DNA of 64,000 nucleotides from Alloalcanivorax marinus (GTDB lineage: Bacteria; Pseudomonadota; Gammaproteobacteria; Pseudomonadales; Alcanivoracaceae), in NCBI RefSeq assembly GCF_016785095.1, contig NZ_JAEKJB010000008.1:1-64000 (forward strand), in the 5' to 3' direction. Both the position numbers and the translations under genes were made by a program. Below the pieces are notes generated by a model. That model was not told the DNA's origin. It ran no database searches and worked only from the letters and a program-made list of their open reading frames with translations. This document shows positions 26,173 to 38,884 of this stretch, in pieces. Numbering within the stretch: position 1 is the first letter of the stretch; each line of letters begins with the position of its first letter.

Positions 26173-27126
26173 TTATTGTTCGGAAAATTCGCGCTTGTTT
26201 TCCATGCTTTGCGTCTGGATAAAGCGGGTGAGCTGTTCCGCGGACAGGACCACATTGGGGAATTTCATCTTTTCCTCGGCCAGGTTCGCCACATCTTTCG
26301 ACGTAGCGGCCTTACGAATCGCCGCCAACAACTTTTCACGCACCGGCGAGGGAATTCCCTTGGGGGCCGCCAGCATGAAGTAGCTGGTATAGCTTCGCCC
26401 ATAACCATGCTCGCCAATGGTCGGCACGTCCGGCGAAGTGCTCAGGCGCTTGTCGTTCATCCCGACAATCACCTTGACGCCCTTATCGTTCAGATAGGCC
26501 TGATGGACCCCGGCGCTCCAACCCACATCCAGGTGGCGCCCCATCACGTCGGTGATAATCTGCCGCCCACCCTTGATCGGCACCGTACGTACATTAATGC
26601 CTTCCTTCTTCGCCCAGCGCTCGGCGAATTTAGTGGTAATCGGCGACAGCGAACCAAAGGTAAGACCGCCTTCTTCACGGGCGTAGGCCAGCATCTCATC
26701 CCAGGTGGAAAACGGCGCGCTGGCGCCGGCCACCAAGGCATTCTGCAGCTCGGTGACGGTGGCCAGATAATCAAAATCGTCGGGCTGGTACGCGGTGCGC
26801 ACGATAAACGGCAGAGCATCAAAGGTGGAATCCGAGGTAAAGCCGATGGTGTAGCCATCCGCGGGCGCCCGCTGTAGCAAGGTGGCCATTACCACGCCAC
26901 CACCGCCGGCTTTATTGTCGACCACCACCGGCTGACCCAGGTCTTTTTCCAACGCGTGAGCCATCAGCCTGGCCAGAGTATCGGCGCCGCCACCGGCGGA
27001 AAACCCAACCAATAGAGTAATCGGCTTGGACGGCCAGTCCGCGGCCTGCGCCGTACCGGATAACACAAGGGTGAAAAGCGTGCTCACCGCCAGGACGGCG
27101 GCGGCGCAGTGTTTTATTAGTCTCAT
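26173..27126 (-). CDS. tctC: Tripartite tricarboxylate transporter substrate-binding protein TctC
   Basis: 317 residues from the ATG at 27126 (GGAG 7 bases upstream). Signal peptide ends around GTAQAADWPSKPITLLVGFSAGGGADTLAR, the Bug/TctC family opening. VVDNKAGGGGVVMATLLQRAPADGYTIGF and DVPTIGEHGY are also family-typical. It captures a carboxylate in the periplasm; specificities range from citrate to aromatic acids and cannot be read here. It heads tctCBA and lies 98 bases after the lysR stop. Confidence 0.9.
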   Translation of the reverse strand: MRLIKHCAAAVLAVSTLFTLVLSGTAQAADWPSKPITLLVGFSAGGGADTLARLMAHALEKDLGQPVVVDNKAGGGGVVMATLLQRAPADGYTIGFTSDSTFDALPFIVRTAYQPDDFDYLATVTELQNALVAGASAPFSTWDEMLAYAREEGGLTFGSLSPITTKFAERWAKKEGINVRTVPIKGGRQIITDVMGRHLDVGWSAGVHQAYLNDKGVKVIVGMNDKRLSTSPDVPTIGEHGYGRSYTSYFMLAAPKGIPSPVREKLLAAIRKAATSKDVANLAEEKMKFPNVVLSAEQLTRFIQTQSMENKREFSEQ

Positions 27127-27221
27127 TCTGCTCTCCATGGGCATGACGCCCGGTTTTTTAACGGAGGCCAAGGCGGCCACCACGTCTTCCGCAGAGTACG
27201 GCGGCCATCCAGGAGAAAAAA

Positions 27222-27249
27222 ATATTATTTCACGATATCTGGCATCACA
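27222..27249 (-). promoter_or_regulatory. Putative promoter of tctCBA, overlapping the lysR 3' end
   Basis: On the minus strand: TGTGAT (27244-27249), 16 bases, TAATAT (27222-27227). It is the twin of the element at 24061-24088. The lysR stop codon falls in the -10 box. It lies 95 bases upstream of the tctC ATG, nearly the same distance as its twin. Confidence 0.55.
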
Positions 27250-28205
27250 TTTTTTAATGCCAAAACCTGCTCGGGAGGCAGCACCACATCGGCCTTCCAA
27301 TGCCCCGCTTCGGCGGCTTCGACCATCAACCGGATCATGCCGTCACGCACTCTCTCCGCCGGTCTCGACAAGGGCCGCTTGCGGGGCCAGGCCACGGTCA
27401 TCAGCCTCTGAATCATGGGATTTGTAATGCGCCGCGCCTGCCGTGGGTAGGTACGGTTATCCATCAACGGCATGGGCAGGTTGGCAATGATGCAGGCCAT
27501 GCCTTCGTCCACCACCGACGTCAGTGTTTTGGGACCGTTCTGTTCGAAACGCAGGTTCAGTTGCGCGCCGGCGGCCACCACATGCTCATCGATCACGCGA
27601 CGCATATTGTGTGTGCGGTCGCCAAGAATCAGCGGCCGGGCCGCGGCTTCGGCCAGGTCGATATCACCGGTTTCCGGCCCGACCAGATTCGGCGCGCCAA
27701 TCAAATAGAAGTACTCGCGCAGCACCGGTATGGACTCCACGTCGTCCAGCTCCGCGGCGTTGGGGCTGACGCCCAATTCCACCTTGCCGGTCTCCACCAC
27801 ATGGCCACTTTCGGAACTGAGCCCTTCAACGATGTGAAGGTTGATCTTGGGATAGTGCCGCTCCAGCCAGGCCAACAGGCCGGGCCCCAGGAAGGGGGTC
27901 ACGGTGACCGGCAGAGCGATGATCACGTCACCGGCCGGTTCCGATTCCCGTGAAGTACGCAGATCGTTACGGGCGATTTCCATCTGGCGAAGGATCAAGC
28001 GGGCATGGTTGACCAGCCGCTGGCCATGTCGGGTGGAGGCCACGCCCCGGTTGGTACGCTCGAAAAGCTGAACCTCCAGTTCCTTTTCCAGGCCAATGAT
28101 TTGCTGGCTAAGCGCCGGTTGCACGATATTCAGTCGCTGGGCGGCGGCGGAGAAGCTGCCTTCCTCGAAGACCGCCACCAGGGCGTGCAGTTGTTTCAGG
28201 TTCAT
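27225..28205 (-). CDS. LysR-family transcriptional regulator
   Basis: 326 residues. The N-terminal winged helix-turn-helix is textbook (MNLKQLHALVAVFEEGSFSAAAQRLNIVQPALSQQI), followed by an effector-binding domain of NAC/CynR type (GDVIIALPVTVTPFLGPGLLAWL). ATG at 28205 with GGGAGA 6 bases upstream. It precedes the tct and synthetase units on the same strand and is the likely activator of both, sensing the substrate or a CoA intermediate. Unlike many LysR genes it is not divergent from its probable targets. Confidence 0.9.
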   Translation of the reverse strand: MNLKQLHALVAVFEEGSFSAAAQRLNIVQPALSQQIIGLEKELEVQLFERTNRGVASTRHGQRLVNHARLILRQMEIARNDLRTSRESEPAGDVIIALPVTVTPFLGPGLLAWLERHYPKINLHIVEGLSSESGHVVETGKVELGVSPNAAELDDVESIPVLREYFYLIGAPNLVGPETGDIDLAEAAARPLILGDRTHNMRRVIDEHVVAAGAQLNLRFEQNGPKTLTSVVDEGMACIIANLPMPLMDNRTYPRQARRITNPMIQRLMTVAWPRKRPLSRPAERVRDGMIRLMVEAAEAGHWKADVVLPPEQVLALKNVMPDIVK

Positions 28206-28411
28206 GGGCGTCTCCCGACGGCACCGGGACGGGCCCGGCAAATCGTTTTTTGTAATGAAAGAGCTCCTTTTATCTATTTTTTCTATAGCAATAGCAAGCC
28301 GTCCATCGCTATCGTCCCGTGGCATGACACGCTTAATTTGCGTATAACGTGGCGTCACTAGCCTCGGGCAATGCCCTCTTACCGAATCCAGCGCCGGGAC
28401 CGCCGACACCC

Positions 28412-29899
28412 ATGCTCAACCTGCTGCTCGCCCTGATCGCCGGGCTTCTGTTTCCTCTCGCCTTTGCTCCCTATGGTTTCTGGCCGCTGCTGTTCGTCAG
28501 CCTGGCGCTGGCCTACTGGTGCCAGAGCCGGGCGCCGACGCCGCGCCGCGCGCTGCTTACCGGCTGGGTCTATGGTCTGGGGCTGTTTGGTTTTGGCATC
28601 AGTTGGTTGCATGTGTCGATGACCGACTACGGCTTCATGCCGTTGTGGATGGCGATTCCCTTCACCGGCGCCTTCGCCGCCCTGATGGCCCTGTTCCAGG
28701 GAGTCACCTTCTGGCTGACCCGGCGGTTGGGGGGCGGCGCCCTGATGTTCGCCGGCGCCTGGCTGCTGCTGGACTGGGTGCGCGGCTGGTTGCTCACCGG
28801 CTTCCCGTGGCTGTACAGCGGCTATGCGCTGGTCGATACGCCGCTGGCCGGGCTGGCGCCGCTGGGGGGCATCTGGGCGGTAACCCTGGCGGCGGTGGTG
28901 CTGTCCGCCACGGCGGTGGCGCTGATCGAGCAACGCGGGCGCGCGCTCGGCCCGCTGGCGGCGTCGGTGTTGGCGGTCGTGGCGGCCATTATTGGCGGCC
29001 AGTTGGAGTTCACCCGACCGTCCGGCGAGCGCCAGCCGGTGGCCCTGGTGCAGGGCAACATTCCCCAGGATCTGAAATGGCTGGCGACCATGCGCGGGGA
29101 AACCCGGGACATCTATGCCGGGCTGACCGACGGCCTGCCCGAGGGCACCCTGGTGATCTGGCCGGAGTCGGCGATGATCGAGTTCTATCAGGACATCAAG
29201 GGATTCGTCGACAGTGAGGGCGAAGCGGTGGCGGACAAGGGCGGCGCTCTGATCACCGGCCTGCCCTGGCGGGATGAGTCGCGCTCGCCGGTGACCTACC
29301 ACAACAGCATCGCCGTGGTGGGCACCCACCACGACAACGGCGTCTATCACAAACAGAAGCTGGTGCCGTTCGGCGAGTACGTCCCCATGCAGGATCTGCT
29401 GCGCGGGCTGATCCCGTTCTTCGATCTGGCCATGTCCAGCTTTACCCCGGGCCGGGCCAGCCAGCCCAACCTGCACGCCCTGGGCCAGGAAGTCGCGCCT
29501 TTTATCTGCTATGAGATTCTGTACCCGGATCTGGTGGCGGCACGCAGCGCCGGCGCCGACGTGCTGCTGACCATTAGCAACGATGCCTGGTTCGGCACTT
29601 CCGCGGGCCCTCATCAACACTTTCAGATGACCCGCCTGCGCGCCCTGGAAACCGGGCGCTGGCTGCTACGCGGCACCAACAATGGCATTACCGCCGTGGT
29701 CGATCCCCAGGGACGGGTGGTGGAACGCCTGCCCCAGTTCGAGCGCGATGTGCTGCTCGCCGATTACCAGCCGCGCCAAGGCAACACGCCCTTCATGGTA
29801 GCCGGGGCCTGGCCTTCCCTGCTGCTGGCCCTGGCCTTCGTGGTGCTGGGCCGGGGCCGGCGGGCACGCTCCCTGCTGGATACCTTGCCACGACCGTGA
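28412..29899 (+). CDS. lnt: Apolipoprotein N-acyltransferase
   Basis: 495 residues. Six to seven membrane segments in the first 200 residues, then a nitrilase domain with the catalytic triad Glu252 (WPESAMIEF), Lys316 (KQKLVPFGEY) and Cys366 (FICYEILYP). It adds the third acyl chain to lipoproteins in the inner membrane. ATG at 28412 gives the family-typical MLNLLLALIAGLLFPLAFAPYGFWPL; the upstream GTG extension is not conserved. Normally it follows corC directly. Confidence 0.95.
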   Translation: MLNLLLALIAGLLFPLAFAPYGFWPLLFVSLALAYWCQSRAPTPRRALLTGWVYGLGLFGFGISWLHVSMTDYGFMPLWMAIPFTGAFAALMALFQGVTFWLTRRLGGGALMFAGAWLLLDWVRGWLLTGFPWLYSGYALVDTPLAGLAPLGGIWAVTLAAVVLSATAVALIEQRGRALGPLAASVLAVVAAIIGGQLEFTRPSGERQPVALVQGNIPQDLKWLATMRGETRDIYAGLTDGLPEGTLVIWPESAMIEFYQDIKGFVDSEGEAVADKGGALITGLPWRDESRSPVTYHNSIAVVGTHHDNGVYHKQKLVPFGEYVPMQDLLRGLIPFFDLAMSSFTPGRASQPNLHALGQEVAPFICYEILYPDLVAARSAGADVLLTISNDAWFGTSAGPHQHFQMTRLRALETGRWLLRGTNNGITAVVDPQGRVVERLPQFERDVLLADYQPRQGNTPFMVAGAWPSLLLALAFVVLGRGRRARSLLDTLPRP

Positions 29900-29917
29900 C
29901 CGCGCTCATAACCGGCG

Positions 29918-29968
29918 GCTTATAATCAGCCCGGGACTTATATATTATTTAGCTATATGCTTATAACT
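29918..29968 (+). promoter_or_regulatory. AT-rich promoter/operator region of the persulfide operon
   Basis: A perfect TATAAT (29921-29926) is followed by an unusually AT-rich stretch (29936-29968). CTTATA occurs three times, at 29920, 29937 and 29960. In a GC-rich genome this stands out and resembles the AT-rich operators of ArsR-type persulfide sensors (BigR/SqrR group), but no exact operator consensus was matched and no regulator gene lies nearby. Confidence 0.4.
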
Positions 29969-30056
29969 TAATTTGACTTCCCGCCGGCGGAGCTCTATAA
30001 ACAGAGTCCGGCCGGCGCCATCCGGGCGCGGCCGCGACCACCCCTGGAGGCCCGTC

Positions 30057-30935
30057 ATGAGCACACAAGCGTCCCGCCCACAGGTCGAAAGTTTCTTCGA
30101 CACCGACACCAATACGGTGAGCTATGTGGTGATCGATCCGGAAACCCACCATTGCGCCATCGTCGACTCGGTGCTCGACTACGACCCCCATTCCGGTCGC
30201 ACCAGCCACGAAGGTGCCCAGCGCCTGGTGGATTTCGTGTGCGCCCGGGAGCTGACCGTGGAATGGTTGCTGGAAACCCATGTGCACGCCGACCACCTGT
30301 CCGCGGCTCCCTGGATCCAGGAACAGGTGGGCGGCAAGCTGGCCATCGGCGACCAGATCCGCACCGTGCAGGACACCTTCGGCAAGGTATTCAACGCGGA
30401 TTCCGACTTCCAGCGCGACGGCAGCCAGTTCGACCATTTGTTCCACGACGGTGACGAATACCGGCTCGGCAACCTGACCTGCCGCGCCCTGCACACGCCC
30501 GGTCATACCCCGGCCTGCATGAGCCATCTGATCGGCGATGCCGTGTTCGTCGGCGACACCCTGTTCATGCCGGACTACGGCACCGCCCGCTGCGACTTCC
30601 CCGGCGGCGACGCCCGCACCCTGTATCGCTCGATCCAGAAACTGCTGGCACTGCCTGACGACACCCGCATGTTTCTGTGCCACGACTACCTGCCCGATGG
30701 CCGCCAGGAATTTCACTGGCAGACCACCGTGGGCGAACAGCGCCGCCACAACATCCATGTGCATGAAGGCGTCAGCGAGGCGGAGTTCGTGGCCATGCGC
30801 GAAAAACGGGATGCCACCCTGGGCATGCCGCGCCTTATTCTTCCCTCGGTGCAGGTCAACATGCGCGCCGGCCATCTGCCGCCGGCGGAAAGCAACGGCA
30901 CCCGTTACCTGAAAATCCCTCTTAACGTACTCTGA
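30057..30935 (+). CDS. MBL-fold persulfide dioxygenase-like protein (ETHE1/Blh type)
   Basis: 292 residues. Metal motif ETHVHADHLSAA (HxHxDH), then HTPGHTPACMSHLIGDAVFVGDTLF and the late ligand in CHDYLPDGR. This is the ETHE1/beta-lactamase-like hydrolase (Blh) group, non-haem iron enzymes that oxidise glutathione persulfide to sulfite. ATG at 30057 with CTGGAGG 6 bases upstream. The next two genes (DUF442 protein and SulP permease) make a compact sulfide-detoxification operon. Confidence 0.88.
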   Translation: MSTQASRPQVESFFDTDTNTVSYVVIDPETHHCAIVDSVLDYDPHSGRTSHEGAQRLVDFVCARELTVEWLLETHVHADHLSAAPWIQEQVGGKLAIGDQIRTVQDTFGKVFNADSDFQRDGSQFDHLFHDGDEYRLGNLTCRALHTPGHTPACMSHLIGDAVFVGDTLFMPDYGTARCDFPGGDARTLYRSIQKLLALPDDTRMFLCHDYLPDGRQEFHWQTTVGEQRRHNIHVHEGVSEAEFVAMREKRDATLGMPRLILPSVQVNMRAGHLPPAESNGTRYLKIPLNVL

Positions 30936-30949
30936 CTCCGGGAGCCTCA

Positions 30950-31291
30950 ATGGCCGATTACACCCAACTCACCCCTGATCTGGCGGTGGCACCGCAGTTG
31001 CGCCCCGACGACCTGGCGGACCTGGCCCGGGCCGGGTTCCGCGTGGTCATCAACAACCGTCCGGACGGCGAAGCCGAGGACCAGCCGGACCACCTCACCA
31101 TGGAACGGGCGGCCCGGGAAGCCGGCCTGACTTATCACTACCAGCCGGTGGTGGCCAGCGAGATCGACGACCAGGACGCGCGCCGCTTCGCCGAGCTGGT
31201 GGACCGGCAGCCAGGCCCGGTGCTGGCCTTCTGCCGCACCGGCAACCGCTGCGGCAAACTGTGGGAACGGGCCCGGCAGTTGCGCGAATGA
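30950..31291 (+). CDS. DUF442/TIGR01244 sulfur transferase or phosphatase-like protein
   Basis: 113 residues. Dual-specificity-phosphatase-like fold with catalytic loop FCRTGNRCGKLW (Cys then Arg) and the N-terminal LAVAPQLRPDDLADLARAGFRVVINNRPDGE typical of TIGR01244. In several bacteria this domain is fused to, or next to, the persulfide dioxygenase (Blh), where it is thought to carry persulfide sulfur. It starts 14 bases after the dioxygenase and overlaps the SulP gene (ATGA). Confidence 0.88.
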   Translation: MADYTQLTPDLAVAPQLRPDDLADLARAGFRVVINNRPDGEAEDQPDHLTMERAAREAGLTYHYQPVVASEIDDQDARRFAELVDRQPGPVLAFCRTGNRCGKLWERARQLRE

Positions 31292-33038
31292 GCCTGACCC
31301 GATGGCTGCCCGCCGCCGTCTGGCTGCGGGGCTATGGCCGCGAGGACGCCGCCGCCGACGGCATGGCGGCACTGATCGTCACCATCATGCTGATCCCGCA
31401 GAGCCTGGCCTACGCTCTGCTTGCCGGGGTGCCACCCCAGGTGGGGCTGTACGCCAGCATCCTGCCGCTGGTGGCTTACGCCCTGTTCGGCTCCAGCCGC
31501 ACCCTGGCGGTGGGCCCGGTGGCGGTGGTGTCGCTGATGACCGCGGCGGCGGCGGGTCAGGTGGCCGGCGGCGACGCCGACCTGTACCTGACCGCCACCG
31601 TGATACTGGCGCTGCTGTCCGGTGTCATGCTGGTGGTCATGGGCCTGCTGCGCCTGGGCTGGGTGGCCAACCTGCTCAGTCATTCGGTGATCAGCGGGTT
31701 CATCACCGCCTCCGGCATTCTGATCGCCGCCAGCCAGCTCAAACACCTGCTCGGCATTCCCCTGCACGGCGACACCCTGTGGCAACTGGCGGCCTCCGCC
31801 GCCGGACATTTCCAGGCGTTCAACCCGGCTACCGCCCTGGTGGGCGGCGCCGCCGTACTGTTCCTGATGTGGGCGCGCGGGCCGCTCAAACGCCTGCTGG
31901 CACGCACCGCCCTGCCCACCTGGCTGGCGGAGCTGCTGGCCAAGGCCGGCCCGGTGGTGGCGGTGATCGGCACCGCCCTGGCGGCGGGCCCGGGCGGGCT
32001 GGCGAACCAGGGCGTGGCGATCGTCGGCGAGGTCCCCGGCGGCCTGCCGGCACCGACCCTGCCGGCGTTCGACGCCGGCCTGATCGGCCAGCTGTGGCTG
32101 CCGGCCCTGCTGATCAGCCTGATCGGCTTCGTGGAATCGGTGTCCGTGGCCCAGACCCTGGCCGCCAAGCGCCGCCAGCGCATCGACTCCAACGCCGAGC
32201 TGATCGGCCTGGGCGCCGCCAACCTGGCCTCCGGGGTCAGCGGCGGCATCCCGGTCACCGGCGGTTTCTCCCGCTCGGTGGTCAATTTCGACGCCGGCGC
32301 CCGCACCCCCCTGGCCGGGGTGTTCACCGCCGGCGGCATCGCCCTGACCGCCCTGTTTTTCACCCCCTGGTTCCATTACCTGCCCAAGGCCACCCTGGCG
32401 GCCACCATCATCGTGGCGGTGCTCACCCTGGTGGACCTGCCAGCCCTGGTACGGGCCTGGCGCTACTCGAAGGCGGATTTCGCCGCCATGCTGATCACCC
32501 TGGTCGGGGTGCTGGCGGCGGGGGTGGAAACCGGCGTCATCGCCGGCGTGGCGGCGGCCCTGGGGCTGCACCTGTGGCGCACCAGCCAGCCGCACATGGC
32601 GGAGCTGGGGCAAATGCCGGGCACCGAGCATTTCCGCAATGTACGCCGGCACCGGGTGGTCACCTCACCCCGGGTGCTGTCGATCCGGGTGGATGAATCG
32701 CTCTACTTCGCCAATGCCCGGCGCACCGAGGACGCCATCTACGACGCGGCGCTCAACCGCGCCGGCCAGCGCCACGTGGTGCTGTTGTGCTCGGCGATCA
32801 ACCACATCGACGCCAGCGCCCTGGACAGCCTGGAAACCCTCAACCGGCGCCTGGCGGACGCCGGCCTCACCCTGCATTTGTCCGAGGTGAAGGGGCCGGT
32901 GATGGATCAGCTGCAGCGCAGCGATTTCCTTGCGCGCCTAACGGGGAAGGTGTTTCTCAGTCATTACCAGGCGCTGGAGACGCTGGACCCGGAAACCACG
33001 CGCGCCGCTGGCGCGATGCGCCCTTTGCCCGCCAGCCC

Positions 33039-33042
<4 letters not shown>
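31288..33042 (+). CDS. SulP-family anion permease with STAS domain
   Basis: 584 residues. About 10-12 membrane segments with the SulP signature (LIVTIMLIPQSLAYALLAGVPPQVGLYASI, SVISGFITASG, GGIPVTGGFSRS) and a cytoplasmic STAS domain at about residues 460-570 (VLSIRVDESLYFANARRTED, HIDASALDSLETL). SulP proteins carry sulfate, bicarbonate or other anions. Coupled by ATGA to the persulfide genes, it may export or import sulfite/sulfate made there; direction is not known. Its last bases overlap the convergent YdcF-like gene by 4. Confidence 0.9.
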
Positions 33043-36208
<3,166 letters not shown>

Positions 36209-36209
36209 C

Positions 36210-36704
36210 ATGACGCTTCGCTCCGCGCTTCCCGTTCTGCTCGCCGCTGTGCTGCTGAGCGCCTGTTCCGGCTGGCAACTGCGCGGCCAGACCTCGGTGC
36301 CCAACCTGGAAAGCGTCACCGTGAACGGCGCCAGCGCGCGGCTGCGCTACACCCTGGAGGATCAGTTGGAACCCGCCGGCGTGCTGGTACACGGCGAGGC
36401 GCCCTACGTGATCAAAATCCTCGATGAGCGCTGGGATCGCCGCACCGCCGCCGTGGACGACCGGGGCCGCGCCGCCGAGCGCGAGCTGCGCTACGAGATC
36501 ACCTGGCAGCTGATCGACCGCGACACCGGCGCCATGCTCAATCCGCCGCGCCGCATCGCCGCCATCCGCAGCTTCGCCTATTCTCCGGACAACGTCACCG
36601 CCACCTCCGACGAGGAGGACCTGGTGCGCACCGACCTGTTCGAGGACATCAGCTACCGGCTGATCAACCAGCTCGCCAACGCCTCCCGCAAGATCGAGCA
36701 CTGA
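36210..36704 (+). CDS. lptE: LPS-assembly lipoprotein LptE
   Basis: 164 residues. Lipobox LLSAC (Cys19) and then GWQLRGQTSVPNLESVTVNG, the LptE pattern. It plugs the LptD barrel in the outer membrane and helps insert lipopolysaccharide. Position between leuS and holA is the conserved one, and gaps of 1 and 3 bases show a single operon. Confidence 0.93.
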   Translation: MTLRSALPVLLAAVLLSACSGWQLRGQTSVPNLESVTVNGASARLRYTLEDQLEPAGVLVHGEAPYVIKILDERWDRRTAAVDDRGRAAERELRYEITWQLIDRDTGAMLNPPRRIAAIRSFAYSPDNVTATSDEEDLVRTDLFEDISYRLINQLANASRKIEH

Positions 36705-36707
36705 TCC

Positions 36708-37709
36708 ATGCGTCTGCGCATCGACCAACTGGCCAAGCATCTTCAAGGCGACCTGCTGCCGGTCTATCTGATCGCCGGCGACGAACCCTTGCAGCAGGAC
36801 GAGGCCATGGACGCGGTGCGCGCCGCCGCCCGCGAACAGGGCTTCGACGAACGTCAGCGCTTCAGCGCCGACACCGGCATCGACTGGAACGCCCTGATCA
36901 ACGAAGCACAAAGCATGAGCCTGTTCGGCGGGCGCCGCATTCTCGAGCTGGTACTCGGCGAGAAACGGCCGGACAAGACCGGCAGCCAGATCATCCGCGA
37001 CCTGCTGGCGCAGCCCTCCCCGGACACCCTGCTGCTGATCCGCTGCTCGCGACTGGACCGCCGCAAGGACTGGAACAGCGCCTGGGTGAAGGCCCTGGAG
37101 AAAGTCGGCGCGGTACTGGAAATCTGGCCGGTGGAAGGCAAGCAGTTGCAGCACTGGCTGCGTGACCGCCTGGCCGGTCGCGGCCTGAGCATCGACGACG
37201 ATGCCCTGGCGCTGCTGATCGAACGCAGCGAGGGCAACCTGCTGGCCGCCGCCCAGGAAGTGGACAAACTCGCCCTGCTCGCCGAGGACGGCCGGGTGGC
37301 GGTGGACACCGTGCAACAGGCGGTGGGCGACTCCAGCCGCTACACCCCCTTCGACCTCACCGACGCCACCGGCCAAGGCGACGCCCGCCGCGCCCTGCGC
37401 ATTCTGCGCACCCTGCGCGCCGAGGGCGTGGAAGCACCGGTGATCCTGTGGGCCCTGGGCCGCGACATCCGCGCCCTGGACGCCCTCGCCACCGGCGGCC
37501 AGCCGCCGCGCATGCCGCCCCAGCGCCTGCGCGCCCTGGAAGCCCGCGCCCGCCAGTTGCCACCGCGCCAGCTGCACCGCGCCCAGGCCCTGGCGATCCG
37601 CGCCGACCAGGCCATCAAGGGCATGGGCCCCGGCGACCCCTGGCAATTCCTGGCCGGCCTGATCCTGCGCCTGTGCGGCCAGCCGCTGCCCGCCATCCTG
37701 GAAAAGTAA
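36708..37709 (+). CDS. holA: DNA polymerase III delta subunit
   Basis: 333 residues. Clamp-loader subunit that opens the beta clamp. N-terminal LPVYLIAGDEPLQQDEAMDAVR and the AAA-like fold (FGGRRILELVLGEK, TLLLIRCSRLDRRKDWNSAWVKALE) match the delta family, and the C-terminal collar domain follows (FDLTDATGQGDARRALRILRTL). Last gene of leuS-lptE-holA; a palindrome (GGGGATCCCC, about 37744-37753) and a REP-like pair follow. Confidence 0.95.
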   Translation: MRLRIDQLAKHLQGDLLPVYLIAGDEPLQQDEAMDAVRAAAREQGFDERQRFSADTGIDWNALINEAQSMSLFGGRRILELVLGEKRPDKTGSQIIRDLLAQPSPDTLLLIRCSRLDRRKDWNSAWVKALEKVGAVLEIWPVEGKQLQHWLRDRLAGRGLSIDDDALALLIERSEGNLLAAAQEVDKLALLAEDGRVAVDTVQQAVGDSSRYTPFDLTDATGQGDARRALRILRTLRAEGVEAPVILWALGRDIRALDALATGGQPPRMPPQRLRALEARARQLPPRQLHRAQALAIRADQAIKGMGPGDPWQFLAGLILRLCGQPLPAILEK

Positions 37710-37760
37710 CCCACATCCGGCCACGGAACCGTTAGCCGCTGAGGGGGATCCCCTTCCCTT

Positions 37761-37817
37761 GTAGGAACGACTGTAGGAGCGACTTCAGTCGCGATCAAAG
37801 GCTGAAGTCGCTCCTAC
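37761..37817. repeat. REP-like cluster after holA
   Basis: A truncated copy (GTAGGAACGACT, 37761-37772) precedes a full one (37773-37795, core GCGACTTCAGTCGC) and a reverse half (GCTGAAGTCGCTCCTAC, 37801-37817). The rest of 37710-37965 shows only GC-rich sequence with no gene. Confidence 0.85.
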
Positions 37818-37965
37818 ACCGTTCCATGAAGCCGCGCGGGACGCGGCCCTGATGGAGGGCCCACCCCATGCCGGCGGAGAAGCAAGGGGCGCGGCTTATT
37901 GGCCCGCGCGGAGCCGGGGGCTTTGCTAGGGTGCCGGAATGTTCATTGCCGCGCAGGGAGCCCTC

Positions 37966-38817
37966 ATGCCGCAACGTCTGGATACCTCCTCGATCAGCTT
38001 CACCGCCCTCTACACCGGTCAGGTGTGGGTGCGCCACGGCCTCTCCGAACCGGGCTTCCACACGCCGGCGGGAGCGTTGCTGTATGGCGCCCTGACGCCG
38101 TTCGAAGCGGTGGGCAAACGGCTGCTGGGCGGCAATATCCGCACCTTCCTGCTGCAGCGCCATCACCTCATCGATGCGCGGCTGGAGGCCCTGATCGAAG
38201 CCCACCCGGACCTGCAGATCCTGGAGATCGCCTGCGGGCTGAGCCCTCGCGGCAAACGCCTGCGCGCGCGCCATCCGGGCATCGACTACGTGGAGGCGGA
38301 TCTGCCCGACATGGCGCGCCGCAAACGCCGCCTGCTGGCCCGCCACGGCGTGCTCGGCGAGCGGCACCGGGTGGAGACGGTGAATATTCTGGTGGAGGAA
38401 GGCGACGACAGCGTCAGCGCCCTGCTTGGCCGCCTGGACCCGGCCAGGCCGGTGGCGGTCATCACCGAAGGGCTGATCAACTACTTCGATCTGGCCACCA
38501 TCAGCCCGTTCTGGGCGCGGCTCGCCGAGGGCCTGAAGGCGTTTCCGCGCGGCGTCTACCTGACCGACAACTACCCGCTGTACGCCAACATGCGCTTCCA
38601 CCGCACCCTGAAGACCCTCGGCGGGATGCTGGGCGCCCTGTCGCGCAGCAATGTGGCTTTCCATTTCGACTCCGACCGGGCCACCGGGGCGCACTTTCGC
38701 GAGCAGGGCTTCGCCACGCTGACCGTGCACGATCCGGCGGATTACTACGGCACCCTGCCGATCCCGCGCACCCGGGGCACGCCCATGGTGCGGATTCTGG
38801 AGGCCGAGGCGGTCTGA
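37966..38817 (+). CDS. SAM-dependent methyltransferase, leucine carboxyl methyltransferase-like
   Basis: 283 residues from the ATG at 37966 (CAGGGAG 5 bases upstream); an ATG at 37939 is possible. The SAM motif is LQILEIACGLSPRGKRL followed by YVEADLPDMARRKRRLL; AVITEGLINYFDLATI is typical of the LCMT/PPM1-like bacterial group (PF04072), whose substrates are generally unknown. It is monocistronic between two intergenic repeats. Confidence 0.8.
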   Translation: MPQRLDTSSISFTALYTGQVWVRHGLSEPGFHTPAGALLYGALTPFEAVGKRLLGGNIRTFLLQRHHLIDARLEALIEAHPDLQILEIACGLSPRGKRLRARHPGIDYVEADLPDMARRKRRLLARHGVLGERHRVETVNILVEEGDDSVSALLGRLDPARPVAVITEGLINYFDLATISPFWARLAEGLKAFPRGVYLTDNYPLYANMRFHRTLKTLGGMLGALSRSNVAFHFDSDRATGAHFREQGFATLTVHDPADYYGTLPIPRTRGTPMVRILEAEAV

Positions 38818-38884
38818 TTCCCAACGCCAGTTTCTTCGGGCCATCGCGGTTGAGCGGGAATTTTCCCTCCAGCCGGGGCGCGAC

